The notes beneath the pieces are model-generated. The model ran no database searches. It saw nothing but the letters and a program-made list of their open reading frames with translations, and was not told the DNA's origin. A stretch of 64,000 bases of DNA from Mermis nigrescens (taxonomy: Eukaryota; Nematoda; Enoplea; Mermithida; Mermithidae): positions 2,153,910 to 2,217,909 of the forward strand of contig JAVLUZ010000150.1 of assembly GCA_036768485.1 (NCBI GenBank), written 5' to 3'. This document shows positions 1 through 11,566 of the stretch, piece by piece. A program made the translations under genes and the position numbers. Every line of letters begins with the position of its first letter. The stretch's first letter is position 1.

Positions 1-1080
1 TATCGGTTTAGACATACGCGATTCGCTATGACATACACCCCATATAAGGCACTTTATTTTTATTCTATTGGACCTATCCTGACTTCTGAGAGGAGAAAGT
101 GGCGAACAAAACCCAAACAAAGACATATTTTCCATCATTCAGAACATTGTAAACTTTAAAAATTCGTACCGTATTCCCCATTGAGTGTAAAGAAATTCGG
201 TTTGGTACAGTTTGTAGCTTTCGAGTCGTAGTACGTTTCTATGTGCAAAAATTCTGTTGCAAAAATTATTTGATATGATTTACCAATCAAAATTGGGGAA
301 AAAACGTGTTTTTGCGCCCATTTTTCATGTCTGATTTCGAATTTTACACCCCCATAAACAACTAAATATTGCGTTCTTTTAAATGCGGTTTGCTGCGATG
401 TGTAGCCCCTGAGAGGCACTTTAATACTGCTGTATTCAATTTACCCTGCCTCATGAGCGGAAAAATTTGGCAGAGAAATCGTAGTTAAAATCCGTTTTTT
501 TACACCATCCACTAGAGTGTAAACTTTAGACCCCAGGATCTAACTCATTATAGAGCGTAAAAGACTTTGCTTATATGCAGAATGTAGCCCTTAATCCGCT
601 CTACATTTCTGCCAGAAAACATTTTAAAAAACTCTTAACCGGAGTTAGTATCAGACATAAGCAGGTTGAAAACTCGACCAAAAAGTGCTTTTTCACACCA
701 AGATTTTCGCACTCTTTACACTGCCATTCGAGAACTAATGCGAATTTCAAAAACAAAAAAATGGTGTTCTGGAGAATTCAATTCTCTATAATCCTATGCT
801 GTTTAATTGTTCGAGTCATCAATACTCAGTTGTCCACATGCCGCAGTAAAAAGGTCCCAAAATTTGTCCCATGTTATAACGTTACACAAAAACTTTACAC
901 CTTCTTTACACAGCCAGTTTTGAGTTTCAAGAAAAACAAAAAAACACGGACAGCGAATTTTTTTATTATCTTCCTTTTAAAAAAAACCGCACCTTCCAGA
1001 AGTGTCCCGTTATAGCTGTAGGGGGTGCACAGGTGTTAGGGGTACCCAAGTATATTATAGGTACGCGCTAACGCGCTACC
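1..1080. other. AT-rich repeat-like sequence, no gene seen
   Basis: This stretch is rich in short gtgtaaa / tttacacc motifs scattered in both orientations, as in degenerate inverted-repeat transposons. The open frames present are low-complexity or Lys/Phe-rich and carry no recognisable domain. Nothing more can be supported. Confidence 0.3.
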
Positions 1081-1081
1081 C

Positions 1082-2340
1082 ATGATAAAGATATTGAAGT
1101 ATAAACAAGTTGTCAACGAATTTTCATCATATAAACTGATGTCTTTCCGCCTTGTTATTGTCACTCATCTCCATAAGTTTATCAACCATGTTGCGCAAAG
1201 AATTCAAAAGTTTAAAAAATCAAGCTCTATGTCCTTTCCTTATTCTCTGCTCAGTAAACCTATCGTTGAAAAGAAACTTAAGAATCTAAAAAGTAAGGTC
1301 GCTAACCATTGCAGATAAATCTAACAATAATTTAGTCATCATATGTAAACACCATTATTTATCCGTTCTTTGTGAGGAGCTGGGTTATTTTTCATCCCCA
1401 TCCCTACTCTCCAGTGGCACCTACGTTTTGGCTGACTTACGTGAAGAAAACATTGTCCTTGACCATATTCAATTCCAGAAAACACTTTCTCTTTGATTTC
1501 TGGCCTTGTTAGTGGAGAATGTCTTAAAAAAACTACTTTTCATGTATTGGATTCCAAAAGTACATAAAATTCCTTGTAAATCTAGGTTTACTACTTCCCC
1601 TAAAAATTGTTGTACGAAGTTTCATATCGTCAATAATTACCAACGGCCATAAGTTATAGTCCGTCGTTTCTGGGAGAACTATTGTGAAGCTATTTTAAGA
1701 AATTCTCGAATCAAAAGATTTTGGTTAATCAATCATTTTAATTTGTTTCATTAGAAAAAGTTAGAATTTCTTAAAAACATTAAATCGGTTAATACTTTAG
1801 ATTTTTTGACGCTTTACACATCTCTTTCTGGAGACGAACTTATTTCCATTTTTTGATTTTCAGGAGAAACCTTTAGAAAAGAATAAATTTTCATGTACAA
1901 ACGATTTCATATCATATTGAAGTTCTCCTCCTTCGGACAAAAAATCTTACTCAACTTTTGACTTTGACACTTTTACAAGGAGTCTCAGATATTTAATCCA
2001 AAATTCATTCGTTAATTTTGGGACTTTTGGCTGATCTTTTCCTTTTTTTACTGTAAATATAAATTCTTATCATCGCCTAGAAATATAGACCTTGCTTATT
2101 GTTTTAATAACGCGACTCGTTACATTGATGACATAACGGTTAAGAATATTTAAAATTTTCGTGATTACAACTAAGCGATTTACACTAAAATCCTTAAATG
2201 TCAAGGAAACTCTTTCTACCTCAGAAGTTCACGATTTTCGACAGAAGAGAAAACAGGGTTATAACCTTAAAATTATGCGCTAAAAACATAAAATTTTGCG
2301 ACATCGACCTTTCTGATTTTCCAGTGCATACATAAATTTA
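1082..2340 (+). pseudogene. Penelope-like-type reverse transcriptase, decayed
   Basis: A single frame from about 1313 to 1855, broken by four stops, reads like the N-terminal and finger/palm parts of Penelope-like element RTs: IADKSNNNLVIICKHHYLSV, TYVLADLREENIVLDH, then MYWIPKVHKIPCKSRF (family: YW-PKLHK-PYK-RFI) and TLDFLTLYTSLSGDELI. Further on, near 2105-2140, ATRYIDDITV is the catalytic Y-x-DD palm motif in another frame. An open segment at 1082-1318 probably covers the preceding region. No GIY-YIG endonuclease part was recognised. The assignment to the Penelope-like group is by motif wording only; another RT class with the same motifs cannot be excluded. Many frameshifts and stops show it is dead. 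Confidence 0.68.
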
Positions 2341-2585
2341 AAATTCTTTAAGACCGTTTTGATATTGTCGTCATTGTTAGGATGCTGCCTCCTTCATTAC
2401 ATATGCGCATGAATATGTAGCTTCACGTAACTATTCTGTGCTGAGTGTATGTATCTGTCACTGTTGTTGAGTTTTATCATATGATAAGTCTGGTTTGGTT
2501 GAAGAAGGGTTTTTTGTCTAATTTTTTGTCAATGTACAGCATTAACCTGAAAATACCAGAGTAAGGGCACATTAACAGAGATTTT
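2341..2585. other. No recognisable feature
   Basis: AT-rich. Around 2547 it contains gaaaatacc...gggcacattaac, which recurs in the same orientation near 3860, just beyond the second minisatellite, so it may mark the flanks of one repeat unit. Confidence 0.3.
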
Positions 2586-2589
2586 TGAA

Positions 2590-2976
2590 TTTTTAATTGT
2601 GTCTCAACAGCTCCACCAGTCCCAACAGCCCCACCGTCCCAATAGCCCCACCGTCCCAACAGCCCCACCAAAAATCCCAACAGCCCTACTCATCCCAACA
2701 GCACCACCAATCCCAACAGCCCCACCGTCCCAACAGCCCTACTATCCCAACAGCCCCACCATCCCAACAGCCCACCAGTAATCCCAATAGCCCCCACCAG
2801 TCCCAAGAACCCCACCAGTCCCAACAGTCCCACCAATCCCAACAGCCCCACCAATCCCAACAGCCCCCCAATCCCAACAGCCACACCAATCCCAACAGCC
2901 CCACCAATCCCAACAGTCCCACCGTCCCAACAGACCAACCATCCGAAGAGCCCTACCGTCCCAACAGCCCCACCAG
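2590..2976 (+). repeat. C-rich minisatellite (CAGCCCCACCGTCCCAA type)
   Basis: Tandem units of about 15-18 bp vary around cccaacagccccacc. They give spurious open frames in all six frames (Pro/Gln/Ser or Gly/Trp rich). It is the inverted counterpart of the G-rich array at 3322-3816, with a hAT-like MITE between the two. Confidence 0.9.
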
Positions 2977-3319
2977 CATACGTGGGCAGCAAGAAAATTC
3001 TGGGGTGCAAGATTTTTCAAAGGTCAAAAAATGGCCTTAAAAATAGTGGTATGGCGAGGAAAAGACCATTTTTCGACGTTTCTCATCAGGCACTATCCGA
3101 AAAAAAACAAAAAAATTTAAAAATTGAATTCTGGGGGTATTTTGGTTTCTCGGAAGGGGGAATGCATACCTCAAAACCCACCCCACACGCCCAGTGGGGT
3201 AAAGCGACCGAGTAATGTGCTAAAAATAGAATTCTGGGGTCTACCATAATTTAAGAGATTTCCTGAATTTCAGGTTGAGGGTTAAACTCTAAATATCCCC
3301 TCCCCCACGCTTATGTGTG
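2977..3319 (+). mobile_element. hAT-like MITE, copy 1
   Basis: It begins catacgtgggcagc, shares the body of the family (gtgcaagattttt, ggtcaaaaa, tggcctta, tttctcatc) and ends cacgcttatgtgtg. It sits between two oppositely oriented minisatellites. An 8-bp duplication is not visible here, unlike other copies, and about 100 bp near the right end is unlike them. Confidence 0.65.
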
Positions 3320-3321
3320 GT

Positions 3322-3816
3322 TGGGACAGTGCGACTCTTGGAATGGTAGGACTGCTGGAGCGGTGGAACTGCTGGGATTGGTGGGGCTCTTGGGACTGGT
3401 GGGGCTGTTGGGACGGTGGGGCTGTTGGGATTGGTGGGGCTTTTGGGATTGGTGGGGTTGTTGGGATTTGTGGGGCTGTTGGGATTGTTGGTTGGGCTGT
3501 TGGGACGGTGGGGCTGTTGGGACTGGTGGGACTGTTATGACTGGTGGGCTGTTGGGATTTTTGGTGGGGCTGTTGGAACGGTGGGGCTGTTGGGACGGTG
3601 AGGCTGTTGGGACGGTAGGGCTGTTGGGATTGGTGGGACTGTTGGGATTGGTGGGGCTGTTGGGATTGGGGGGCTGTTGGGATTATTGGTGAGGCTATTG
3701 GGACGATGGGGCTGTTGGGACGGTGGCGCTGTTGGGACTGGTGGGGCTGTTGGGATGGGTGGGGCTGTTGGGATTTTTGGTGGGGCTGTTGGGACTGGTG
3801 GGGCTGTTGATACATC
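3322..3816 (+). repeat. G-rich minisatellite (TGTTGGGACGGTGGGGC type)
   Basis: This is the reverse-complement family of the array at 2590-2976, with units such as gctgttgggattggtgggg. Together with the MITE in the middle it makes a 1.2-kb inverted structure. G-runs of 3-4 at short spacing are quadruplex-prone on this strand. Confidence 0.9.
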
Positions 3817-4507
3817 TCCGAATCTTTCGGGTTCGCCTACTTTTTGTCATGTGCTATCCCGAAAATACCAAAAAGGGGCACATTGACTTAAGTTTTCTGA
3901 ATTTTGTAGCGTCTTTGTTTGCATTTCCTCTAGGTTGTTGTTCGTTGCGTTTGAGAGGCAGTTCAGCCGCCTAGACTAGTGCCGCTAGGTTGCAGTGGCA
4001 GTCAGAGGATTAGACGCACGGCACTGTAGCAATCTATTTTCTGTCTGAAAACCTTGTCTGTTTATAATGATTTGTTAGTGTATTTTGTGTGTATTTTTTC
4101 TGTAGATAATCTTGCTTACATCTTCACGCTTCACTTAGATTTTTGCGCCTCCTAAAACATATAATCTCTGATAATATTATTCTTTTGGTACACTTGTGCT
4201 ATTTTTCGCGTCTTGTTGTTTCATTCTTACTATCAGCATCGGTGTCCCCTTTTTCGTATTTATTTTCTTTTTTAAATTTACTATCTTATATTTATTTTTT
4301 GCTCCATTTTTTATTTTCTCGATTTTTTCATGCATTTATGACTTCTTATTATTGAAAGCAGACGTACGACTTTAGAAGCATAGATATCTAGAATTCTAAT
4401 GATTTTCTTATTTTTGTTCAATGAAGGATTTTCCCACCTAGTGGTAAAAATATAAAGAAATTTTAAATCTGTGAAATTCGCTAGCCAATGCTTATTTTTC
4501 GGATTGT
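3817..4507. other. No recognisable gene
   Basis: T-rich sequence follows the minisatellite. Apart from the gaaaatacc...ggggcacatt copy near 3860, I see no structure. Confidence 0.3.
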
Positions 4508-4845
4508 GTCTGGGTGACCGACAGTCCCGGGTGACTAACAGTCCCGGGTGACCGACAGTCCTGAGGGTTTACGGACATTTCGCCCCCCCACACTTTCGCC
4601 CTCCCACAATTCGCCCCCTACATTTCGCTCCATCCCCCATTTCGCCTCCGGACATTAGGCCTCCCGGACCCAGGACATTTCGCCCCCACATTTCGCCCCC
4701 GGACATCTGGTCCCCCTGGACATTTTGCCCCCCCCCAGATTTTGACCCCCGGACATTCCGTCCCTCCCAACATTTTGCATTTTGCCCCCGGACATTTCAC
4801 TCCCCCTACACATTTCGCCCTCACCCAGATTTACTGTGCATAGGG
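4508..4845. repeat. Compound minisatellite: GGTGACCGACAGTCCCG then C-rich CATTTCGCCCCC
   Basis: Three copies of a 16-17-bp unit (gggtgaccgacagtccc) are followed by about 15-20 copies of a degenerate unit like acatttcgccccc. The second unit returns inverted at 5425-5520, and the first returns in both orientations at 5525-5612 and 6300-6560, so these are arms of one fold-back-like element (about 4508-6560). Confidence 0.8.
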
Positions 4846-5424
4846 GTATGCAAACTTTAAAATAAAGTAGATTTGGTCCATGAACAGACAAGAGTATACT
4901 TCATAAAATCCCTAGGCCCAGTTGCACCAAACGCATGTAGCCCATTTACAGGTAACAAGCGTCACTTGTAACAGGAAACAGGTTGCATCAAAATTTGTTA
5001 CATGTAAGTTGTTTACAAGTTAACAGGTAACAAAATTGTAAAACACAAGTTGCACCAAAAACTTTTACAGGTACTTTTCTACAGCTTCAAGCGCCTGTTC
5101 AACAGGTAATTTTTTGCCTGTAGACACATTGCAGTGGCCCCAAATTTTTCTACATGCGTAAAAAGTTTTGCCTGTAATTCAGTTTGATGGAGTTTGATGA
5201 CAGGTCAATTTGAACTTGTAATTGCATTCCTGAGTGCGTATTTTCGATCAGCAAAGTTATTTTTATAGAAAAGTCATTTTTTATGCATATTTTGTTCTGT
5301 TTTGAATAAGCGAATAAATCTTGATAAAAAATCCAACTTGCATGAAATATATGGTGTTTCTCATTACTTCATTTTTTGAAGTTTTTTTTAGTTTAGGGTA
5401 GCAAACAAATGAACCGGATAAATC
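4846..5424. other. Spacer with short imperfect repeats (no gene)
   Basis: Around 4915-5210 variants of gttgcaccaaa, ttacaggtaacaag and gcctgta recur several times, partly inverted, suggesting a small terminal-repeat element. No coding signal. Confidence 0.4.
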
Positions 5425-5612
5425 CGGGGGTGAAATGTTTAGCAGGGTGAAATGTGGGGGGAGGCTAAATGTCCAGGGGGCGAAATGTGGGGGGGGGCGA
5501 AATATCCGCGGGCAAAATTTGGCCGGCTATACCGGGTGGCCGACAGTCCCAGGTGGCCGACAGTCACGACTCACGGGTGGACGACTGTACCAGGTGACCG
5601 ACAGTCCCGATT
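5425..5612. repeat. G-rich array (gcgaaatgtgggg) plus gggtggccgacagtccc units
   Basis: The first half is the inverted form of the C-rich array at 4570-4845. The second half repeats the 16-17-bp cgacagtccc unit about five times in the same orientation as at 4508. Confidence 0.75.
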
Positions 5613-6295
5613 GACCGACAAGTGGTATAATAATGGGTTTGTCATAAAAATTCATAACTGACTTATGATTTCGGAATTTATGTTTTTTTCGAGTAGGTAC
5701 CTATTTATGCACATAAATAGTTTTACCAATGCAACAACATTGCTCATGTGAGTTCATAGCAAATTGAAAACCTGCAGGATTTTGTAAAAAATGCCTATTA
5801 TTTACAATGCGTAATATTATAGTGCTATTCTACTTAAACTTAAAGTTTATTTTGACAAAACAGGGATTAATTATCCGCCTGATTCAAAATGCGAATGAGG
5901 TTTTATTTTTAAAATTTTTTGATTCTAAGGGTGCATAAACGAGATTCAATGCTTATGCATTCCATTGCACATGCTAAACGACGCTTTAGGCCGAATTTAA
6001 TGCGCATAGAAATATGAGTAATTAAAGATCTTAATGACGACTGGAGAAAAATGAATCTTTGATACAAAATTTTTAGTTTTTATAGTTTATATTAAATATG
6101 CTCATTTAATGAGTTTATATACAATATGTACATGCAATGAGTTTATATTCACATTTATGCCAGTGAGAATTTTATTGCTATTCTAAGAGAATAAAAAAAT
6201 TACATATTTAGATTTTAAAAAAATGTACGTGCACACATACATACGTGCGTACATACATTCATAGTTATAGTACAACCGGGTCATTTGGGAATTTT
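5613..6295. other. AT-rich spacer, nothing recognised
   Basis: It contains only short tandem similarities such as atgagtttatat (about 6110-6145). No gene or element seen. Confidence 0.3.
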
Positions 6296-6560
6296 TATGC
6301 CATCTATCAATCTCCCGGTACAGTGTCAGCCATCCGGGACTTTTGGCCGACCGGTTTAGTCGGCCACCCAGGACTGTCGGCCACCCAGTACAGTCAGCCA
6401 ACGTGGGACTGTCAGCCACTCCGAACAGTCGGCCAGTAGGTACTGTTGGTCACTCAGGAATTTTTTGATTGACGCATCTACTTTTATACCATTTGTTGGT
6501 GACCCGGGACTGTCAGTCACCCAGGATTGTCATTCATCTGGGACTGTTGGTCACCAGGGC
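6296..6560 (-). repeat. Inverted minisatellite arm (GGGACTGTCGGCCACCC type)
   Basis: About a dozen 16-19-bp units, gggactgtcagccacc and variants, are the reverse complement of the units at 4508 and 5525. It ends about 90 bp before the first recovered G-alpha exon, so it lies in that gene's upstream intron. Confidence 0.75.
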
Positions 6561-6647
6561 CGTTACAATTTTTTGTACTGTCATTCGTACATTTTTGTAT
6601 CTAAACTCGTAATTTCAAGTGCCGTTTACATCGTGAGTCTTTCTTAG

Positions 6648-6789
6648 AATTCTGCACAATAATGGATTCGATGACAACGAAGTATATTTACAACGTTGCG
6701 CTATTTACGAAAACATCCTCAATGCATTTGCTATTATTCTTCAAGGCATTCGACTCGAACGACTTCACTTTTCCTTGATTGAAAGAGAA
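6648..6789 (+). CDS. G-alpha exon: start of helical domain
   Basis: This exon is preceded by a ttcttag acceptor and followed by a strong gtaagt donor. It opens with one base finishing a codon, then 47 codons from ILHNNGFDDNEV to LIERE. It aligns with the G-alpha segment after the P-loop (IIHEAGYSEEE...QYKAVVYSNTI type), that is, alpha-1/alpha-A of the GTPase and helical domains, about residues 55-101 of Gi alpha-1. It ends in phase 0, matching the next recovered exon, which begins NDARIV as expected from the family pattern (..R-ADDAR..). The sequence is divergent in alpha-A (YLQRCAIYENIL), so identity rests on the HNNGF start, the spacing and the phase match. Confidence 0.88.
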
Positions 6790-7053
6790 GTAAGTATGAT
6801 ATGCGTTCCAGAACATTGTGTGTAGATTACAATTTTTGAGTCAATCCTTTTTTAGTTTGTTGATTATCACACTCACACTAAATAATCCATAATACTTTGG
6901 CAATGCAAGCACGTAGTTGTTTAGCTTTTTTGTCAACATCAAGAAACTCATTCTTTAACCTTCTTTTCACTTTAAGACTAAAATCAGTTATTTATTTTTT
7001 GAAACTCCATATTCAAGAAATATACAATTTCAGCTCAGTTGATTTGTTAACTG

Positions 7054-8089
7054 GCAAAGAAAAATGCTCCGATGGAACAAAAAGGACACTTGGAATATCG
7101 GATTATTAAAGAATTGAAAGGAGAGGAGTAGTACAGCCTGCCCTTCTGGAGTCTCCGTGCTTAAGCATATAGCCGTGCTTAAGCATATAGCACATGCATA
7201 AGCTTATAGACTCTGAAAGTATAGGCGAGAAGCGTCGATTAAAATTATCGGCCTTTCTGCATACGGGCCTTAGATATCAGTATCGTATTTTCATGACAAT
7301 GTATAAGCAATATTCGAATGGCTCAATAATGAATTAAAATATTCGTGCCATGCTCTTTATTCTCTTTATTATGGCTCTAAAGTTACACCTGTTATGCTAG
7401 CATGATGAAATGATGTAGGTACATTTACTGTGCAAGCAAATAAAATTTCCGGTCTTCATTATGCACTGCATTTATTTGCATGCTTATCTCGCACTTTATT
7501 CTTGTGTCGTGTCCTAAATTTTTTTGTGCTAACATCTTCATGCATGTTTAGCGCCTTGCTGCACTCACGTCACATATACACCATTGCAACAGCAGTCGTT
7601 TGAATTTGTGTTCAGTTAAGGTTAGTTTGTTTTAATTTCGATCAATCAGTTCTTTTGAAAAATGAAGTATTCTGCTATTTCTTTTGCAAATCGGAGCCAC
7701 AACTATACATTGCAAGTGGAGGATTTCCAGGGGTCTTGACGCCCAAGAATGGAAAAATGAAAAATCTTGTAGGGAAAATGAGGTAAAATAAAGGCCAAAA
7801 ATGTTTGAAAATTGAAAATTTTCTTCATAAGTGTTTCCGGTAACTTACATGAGGTACAAAAGTTTGAATTGGGTTTCACTCTCCTGTGTTCGTTGTATTT
7901 ATTATCCTTCTGTAGGCCGCATAATATACTTCGATTTTTGTGTTGATTAGAGAAAGTCTAATTTTTAGCAGATTCAAATGATTTTTTACGCGCAGGCTGA
8001 CTTTTCCTAGTCCACTTCTTTCATAATCTTTCATATTCGATATTCCAAGTATATTTGTCCTTTTTGTTTCATCAAAACATTTTTCTTGC
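7054..8089. mobile_element. Terminal-inverted-repeat element, family D (long copy)
   Basis: The ends match as inverted repeats: gcaaagaaaaatgctccgat at the left and, reverse-complemented, the sequence ending 8089. The same ends bound the shorter copy at 34650-35132, which sits on a TA duplication. Here the flanks are TG/TA. A segment from 7126 to about 7260 resembles the termini of the giant palindrome (gagtagtac, gcttaagcatatagc). No transposase frame is seen. Confidence 0.6.
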
Positions 8090-9470
8090 TAGGACCCTAC
8101 TTTTAGTTTGCCAAATGAAATATAACACATTGAAGAACACATGAAACAATATTGTCCATTCTCATCAGCACCTACATTGCTAACAAGACCTTCTTCCTAA
8201 TCCGTGATCATGATGTTATTGATAACACTTTTAAGACAGTTACCTTTTACAACATTTTAGAATTAAGGCTAATTTTTAGTTAAAATTTTACACAACCCTT
8301 GATTCTAAAAATGGCCAGATTTGTAATCTTGATTTTGTGGAGAACAATTTGTAAAAAGTTTAGCCTATACGACCTACAACCTCTTGGACCTGAAGTATAG
8401 CTGAAGGGTAAACTATACAAAACTAAAGAGTGTAAAGAAAATTGCAGATAACTTCTCAATCCTGATTGTACGGATAAATCCCTATGTTTTGAAAAACTTT
8501 AAAAAAACTTGACCTTCTGCAATGCTCTGTAGCTTAAGTTAATTTTTGGTGTAGATTTAACACAGCCGCTGTGGTGCGCCATTTATGCAAAATTCTTGTA
8601 ACAAATCTATATAGGAAAGAGCAGTTGAATTAATATCGACTACTTGCATAGGTATATCTAATTTTCACATATGTATTATAACGACACCATTGAAATTATG
8701 TTTCTCACAGCAAACAAAATGATGGGATAGTGGATATTGACCATAGAGACCTGGGGTCATAAGCATCTCAATATTGATTCCATATTACGAGTAATATGCC
8801 TTCTGTTTGTTTTATCTATATTTTTAATCCACATTTGTTACTTATTGGTATTATATTTATTCATATTTGATATAATTTGCTTATTTTTATTCATTTGTTT
8901 ATTAATTAACTAAGCAGCAGATGACTACTGCATAAAGCTTATATTATTGTGATGGTGATATCAGATACCTAAATTCAATATCTTACGCTATTGTAAATAT
9001 GCACGCATGATAGTTTGCTGGCACACAAAAATGCAAAGGACAGACAGGTCATTAGCATATGAAAATATGAGCAGTCGGTCAACTACTATTGTCAGCTAAA
9101 TATGACATACTCCTCCATATGCCAATGTGTGTTGGTGATGGTGACTGTGTACTAAGCTTACTGCAGCTATATTATTACAAAATCGGTTGTCAGACCATCA
9201 TTTCAGCACAAAAATAGGAGCTACAAAAAATAAAGTGCAACGGACAAGCAGGTCGTTAGTGAAGAAAATGAGAGAAATCGGTCAACTGTTATGGTCATTG
9301 AAATGGAACATTCAACTATGCTCATGTGTATCTCTGACTGCGCACTTCAACCCAAATTCTGAAAATTTCTCGCTGCACGTTATTAAAAAATCTGGTTCAT
9401 ACTTATGAAAGAAGTAGTAACCACTAATAATCTTCATTCATTGGGCTCTAAGAAAAATTAATGCAAATTA
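8090..9470. other. Intronic sequence with imperfect direct repeats
   Basis: Two related 130-140-bp units occur at about 9010-9140 and 9205-9345 (shared blocks: ggacaagcaggtcgttag, tcggtcaact). About 8260-8330 and 8520-8590 also resemble each other (aattaaggctaatttttag / agcttaagttaatttttgg). No coding evidence. Confidence 0.4.
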
Positions 9471-9956
9471 TATGATACTAGCTGAGCTGCCCGGTGTTGC
9501 CCGGGCTGAACTTAGGCCTGATAGCTATATGGAATTGATATGTCTCTTGTATTTTTTATTTTTCAAGATTTTTGATGTTTTTGGGATATTTCTAAAAAAA
9601 TTGTTGGTATAAACCATATTTTATTTTTCGGATTTTTTTAAATTGTCTTTTCTTAACCATATTTTGATCAAATCCATATTTTTGACGTTACAGAATGGTT
9701 TTGAAAATTGTTTAGCCATAATCATATTTTTGATGTTCTGGGATCTTCTAAAAATTTTTTTAATAAAACCCACATTTGTGATGTTTTGGGATGTTTTGGA
9801 AAATTTTTTTCGTCAAACCATATTTTTGATGTTTTGGGATGTTTTAGAAAATTTTATTTGTCAAACCATATTTTTGATGTTTTAGAATGTTTTAGAAAAT
9901 TTTTTTGGTCGAACCATATTTTTGATGTTTTAAAAATTTTTTGTTTGTTGTAGCAA
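9471..9956 (+). repeat. Element start (ctagctgagctgcccgg) and about 60-bp tandem array
   Basis: It begins with a hairpin gcccggtgttgcccgggc after actagctgagct, a start seen in several invertebrate repeat families. Then come about six units of roughly 60 bp around accatatttttgatgtt / ttgggatgttttagaaaat. One unit of this array reappears at about 26095-26140. Confidence 0.65.
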
Positions 9957-10940
9957 AGGGTGTCAGATATCACGTGATATCTCATATCACTCATATGTTA
10001 TAGCTGATGGTATCTCCTATCTTATATCACTGCATGTTATGGCACAGACAGGGTATCTATATCACACCTATCTTATAGCATTGCCCATCTTGTAGCTCAG
10101 GGTGTCTTATATCCCATCCTATCTTACAGCATTGCCTATCTTGCAGCTCGAGGTATCTTATATCACTTCCTATCTTATAGCATTGCCTATCTTGTAGCAC
10201 AGGGTATCTTTTATCACATTCTATCTTATAGCAATGCCTATCTTGTAGCACGGTGTATCTTATATCACGTCCTATCTTATAGTATTGCCTATCCTGTAGC
10301 ACAGAGTATCTTATAACACGTCCTATCTTATAACATTGCCTGGCACAGACAGGGTATCCATATCACACCTATCTTATAGCATTGCCCATCTTGTAGCACA
10401 GGGTGTCTTATATCCCATCCTATCTTATAGCATTGCCTATCTGCAGCACGATGGTATCTTATATCACTGTCCTATCCTATAGCATTGCCAATCTTGTAGC
10501 ACAGGGTATCTTTTACTCACATTCGTATCTTATAGCAATACCTATCTTGTTGCACGGTGTATCTTATATCACGTCCTATCTTATAGTGTTGCCTATCCTG
10601 TAGGACAGAGTATCTTATATCATGTCCTATCTTATAGCATTGCCTATCTTGTAGCACAGGGTATCTTATATTCCATACTATCTTTTAGCATTGCCTATCT
10701 TGTAGCATGAGGTATCTTAAATCACGTCCTATCTTATAGCATTGCCTATCTTGTAGCACGGCATATCTTGTATCACGTCCTGTCTTATAGCATTACCCAT
10801 CTTATAGCACGGGTGTCTTTTATCACGTCCTATCTAATAGCATTGCCTATCCTGTAGCACAGGTATCTATCACATCCTATTGTATAGCATTGCCTATCTG
10901 GTAGCACACAGTATCTTATTTCATGTCCTATCTTATAGCC
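9957..10940 (+). repeat. Satellite array, about 52-56-bp unit
   Basis: About 17 units vary around tatcttatagcattgcctat + cttgtagcacagggta. Open frames in this stretch are artefacts of the repeat. The same unit resumes in the same orientation at 25929, after the LTR retrotransposon, and in reverse orientation at 11272. Confidence 0.9.
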
Positions 10941-11271
10941 AGGCACGTAGCTGTGGGCGGACTGGGGGGTCCTGACCCGCCCAAAATTCAGAAAAAACCA
11001 TAACCCGAAAATAGTGTAAACCAAGTTTTGTTCCTTTTTTAAAATTTTGCGAAAAATCGGCCCTGTCCCAAAAAATGCTATGCTTAGGCATAGGGCTGCC
11101 TCCCGCTCTACCCTGTATAGGGTGACTGGGTGGGGTTGATCAAATTTTAATGGTGCTACGGATCCTTCCCCTGGTAGGCCGACCTCAGGCCAAAACATGA
11201 GCCCACCAACTATTATTGTAGTTGGAGCCAACCCCAAACAAAGAGACAAACAAACTTTCACAAATATATTG
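10941..11271 (+). mobile_element. Conserved repeat tail (RTE-like 3' end?)
   Basis: About 330 bp are shared with 26150-26453 (aaaaaatcggcc, gtaggccgac, ggccaaaa, ggagccaacc). It ends acaaacaaactttcacaaat followed by tagat, which resembles 3' tails of RTE-type retroposons in other invertebrates. That resemblance is from memory of the motif and is not proven here. It separates two oppositely oriented satellite arrays. Confidence 0.45.
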
Positions 11272-11566
11272 TAGATAAGATAGGACACGTTATAACATAT
11301 ACAACGCTATAACATAGGTAGCGTTATAAGATAGAACACGTTATAACATATACAACGCTATTTCATAGGTAGCGTTATAAGATAGGACACGTTATAACAT
11401 ATACAATGCTATAACATAGGTAGCATTATAAGATAAGACACGTTATAACATATACAACGCTATAACATAGGTAGTGTTATAAGATGGGACACAGTATAAC
11501 TTATACAACTCTATAAGATGAATAATGTTATAGGATAGGCCACAGAATAAGATATACAATGCCATT
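11272..11566 (-). repeat. Satellite array, inverted orientation
   Basis: About five 57-bp units, ggacacgttataacatatac + aacgctataacataggtagc. The unit resembles the reverse complement of the 9957-10940 satellite (aagataggacgtgatataag). The LTR retrotransposon begins at its end. Confidence 0.8.

Noticed and set aside
2590..3815. Long Pro/Gln-rich and Gly/Trp-rich open frames
   Set aside because: They are open in several frames at once and are simply translations of the minisatellites.
1..6647. P-loop exon of G-alpha (GAGESGKS type)
   Set aside because: I looked for it on the + strand and found no matching codons next to splice sites; it is probably upstream of the window.
9643..9953. Open frames with repeated IFLMFWDVLEN
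   Set aside because: Product of the about 60-bp tandem array.
10057..10302. Tandem-repeat protein (YKIGRDIRY units)
   Set aside because: Satellite DNA, not a gene.
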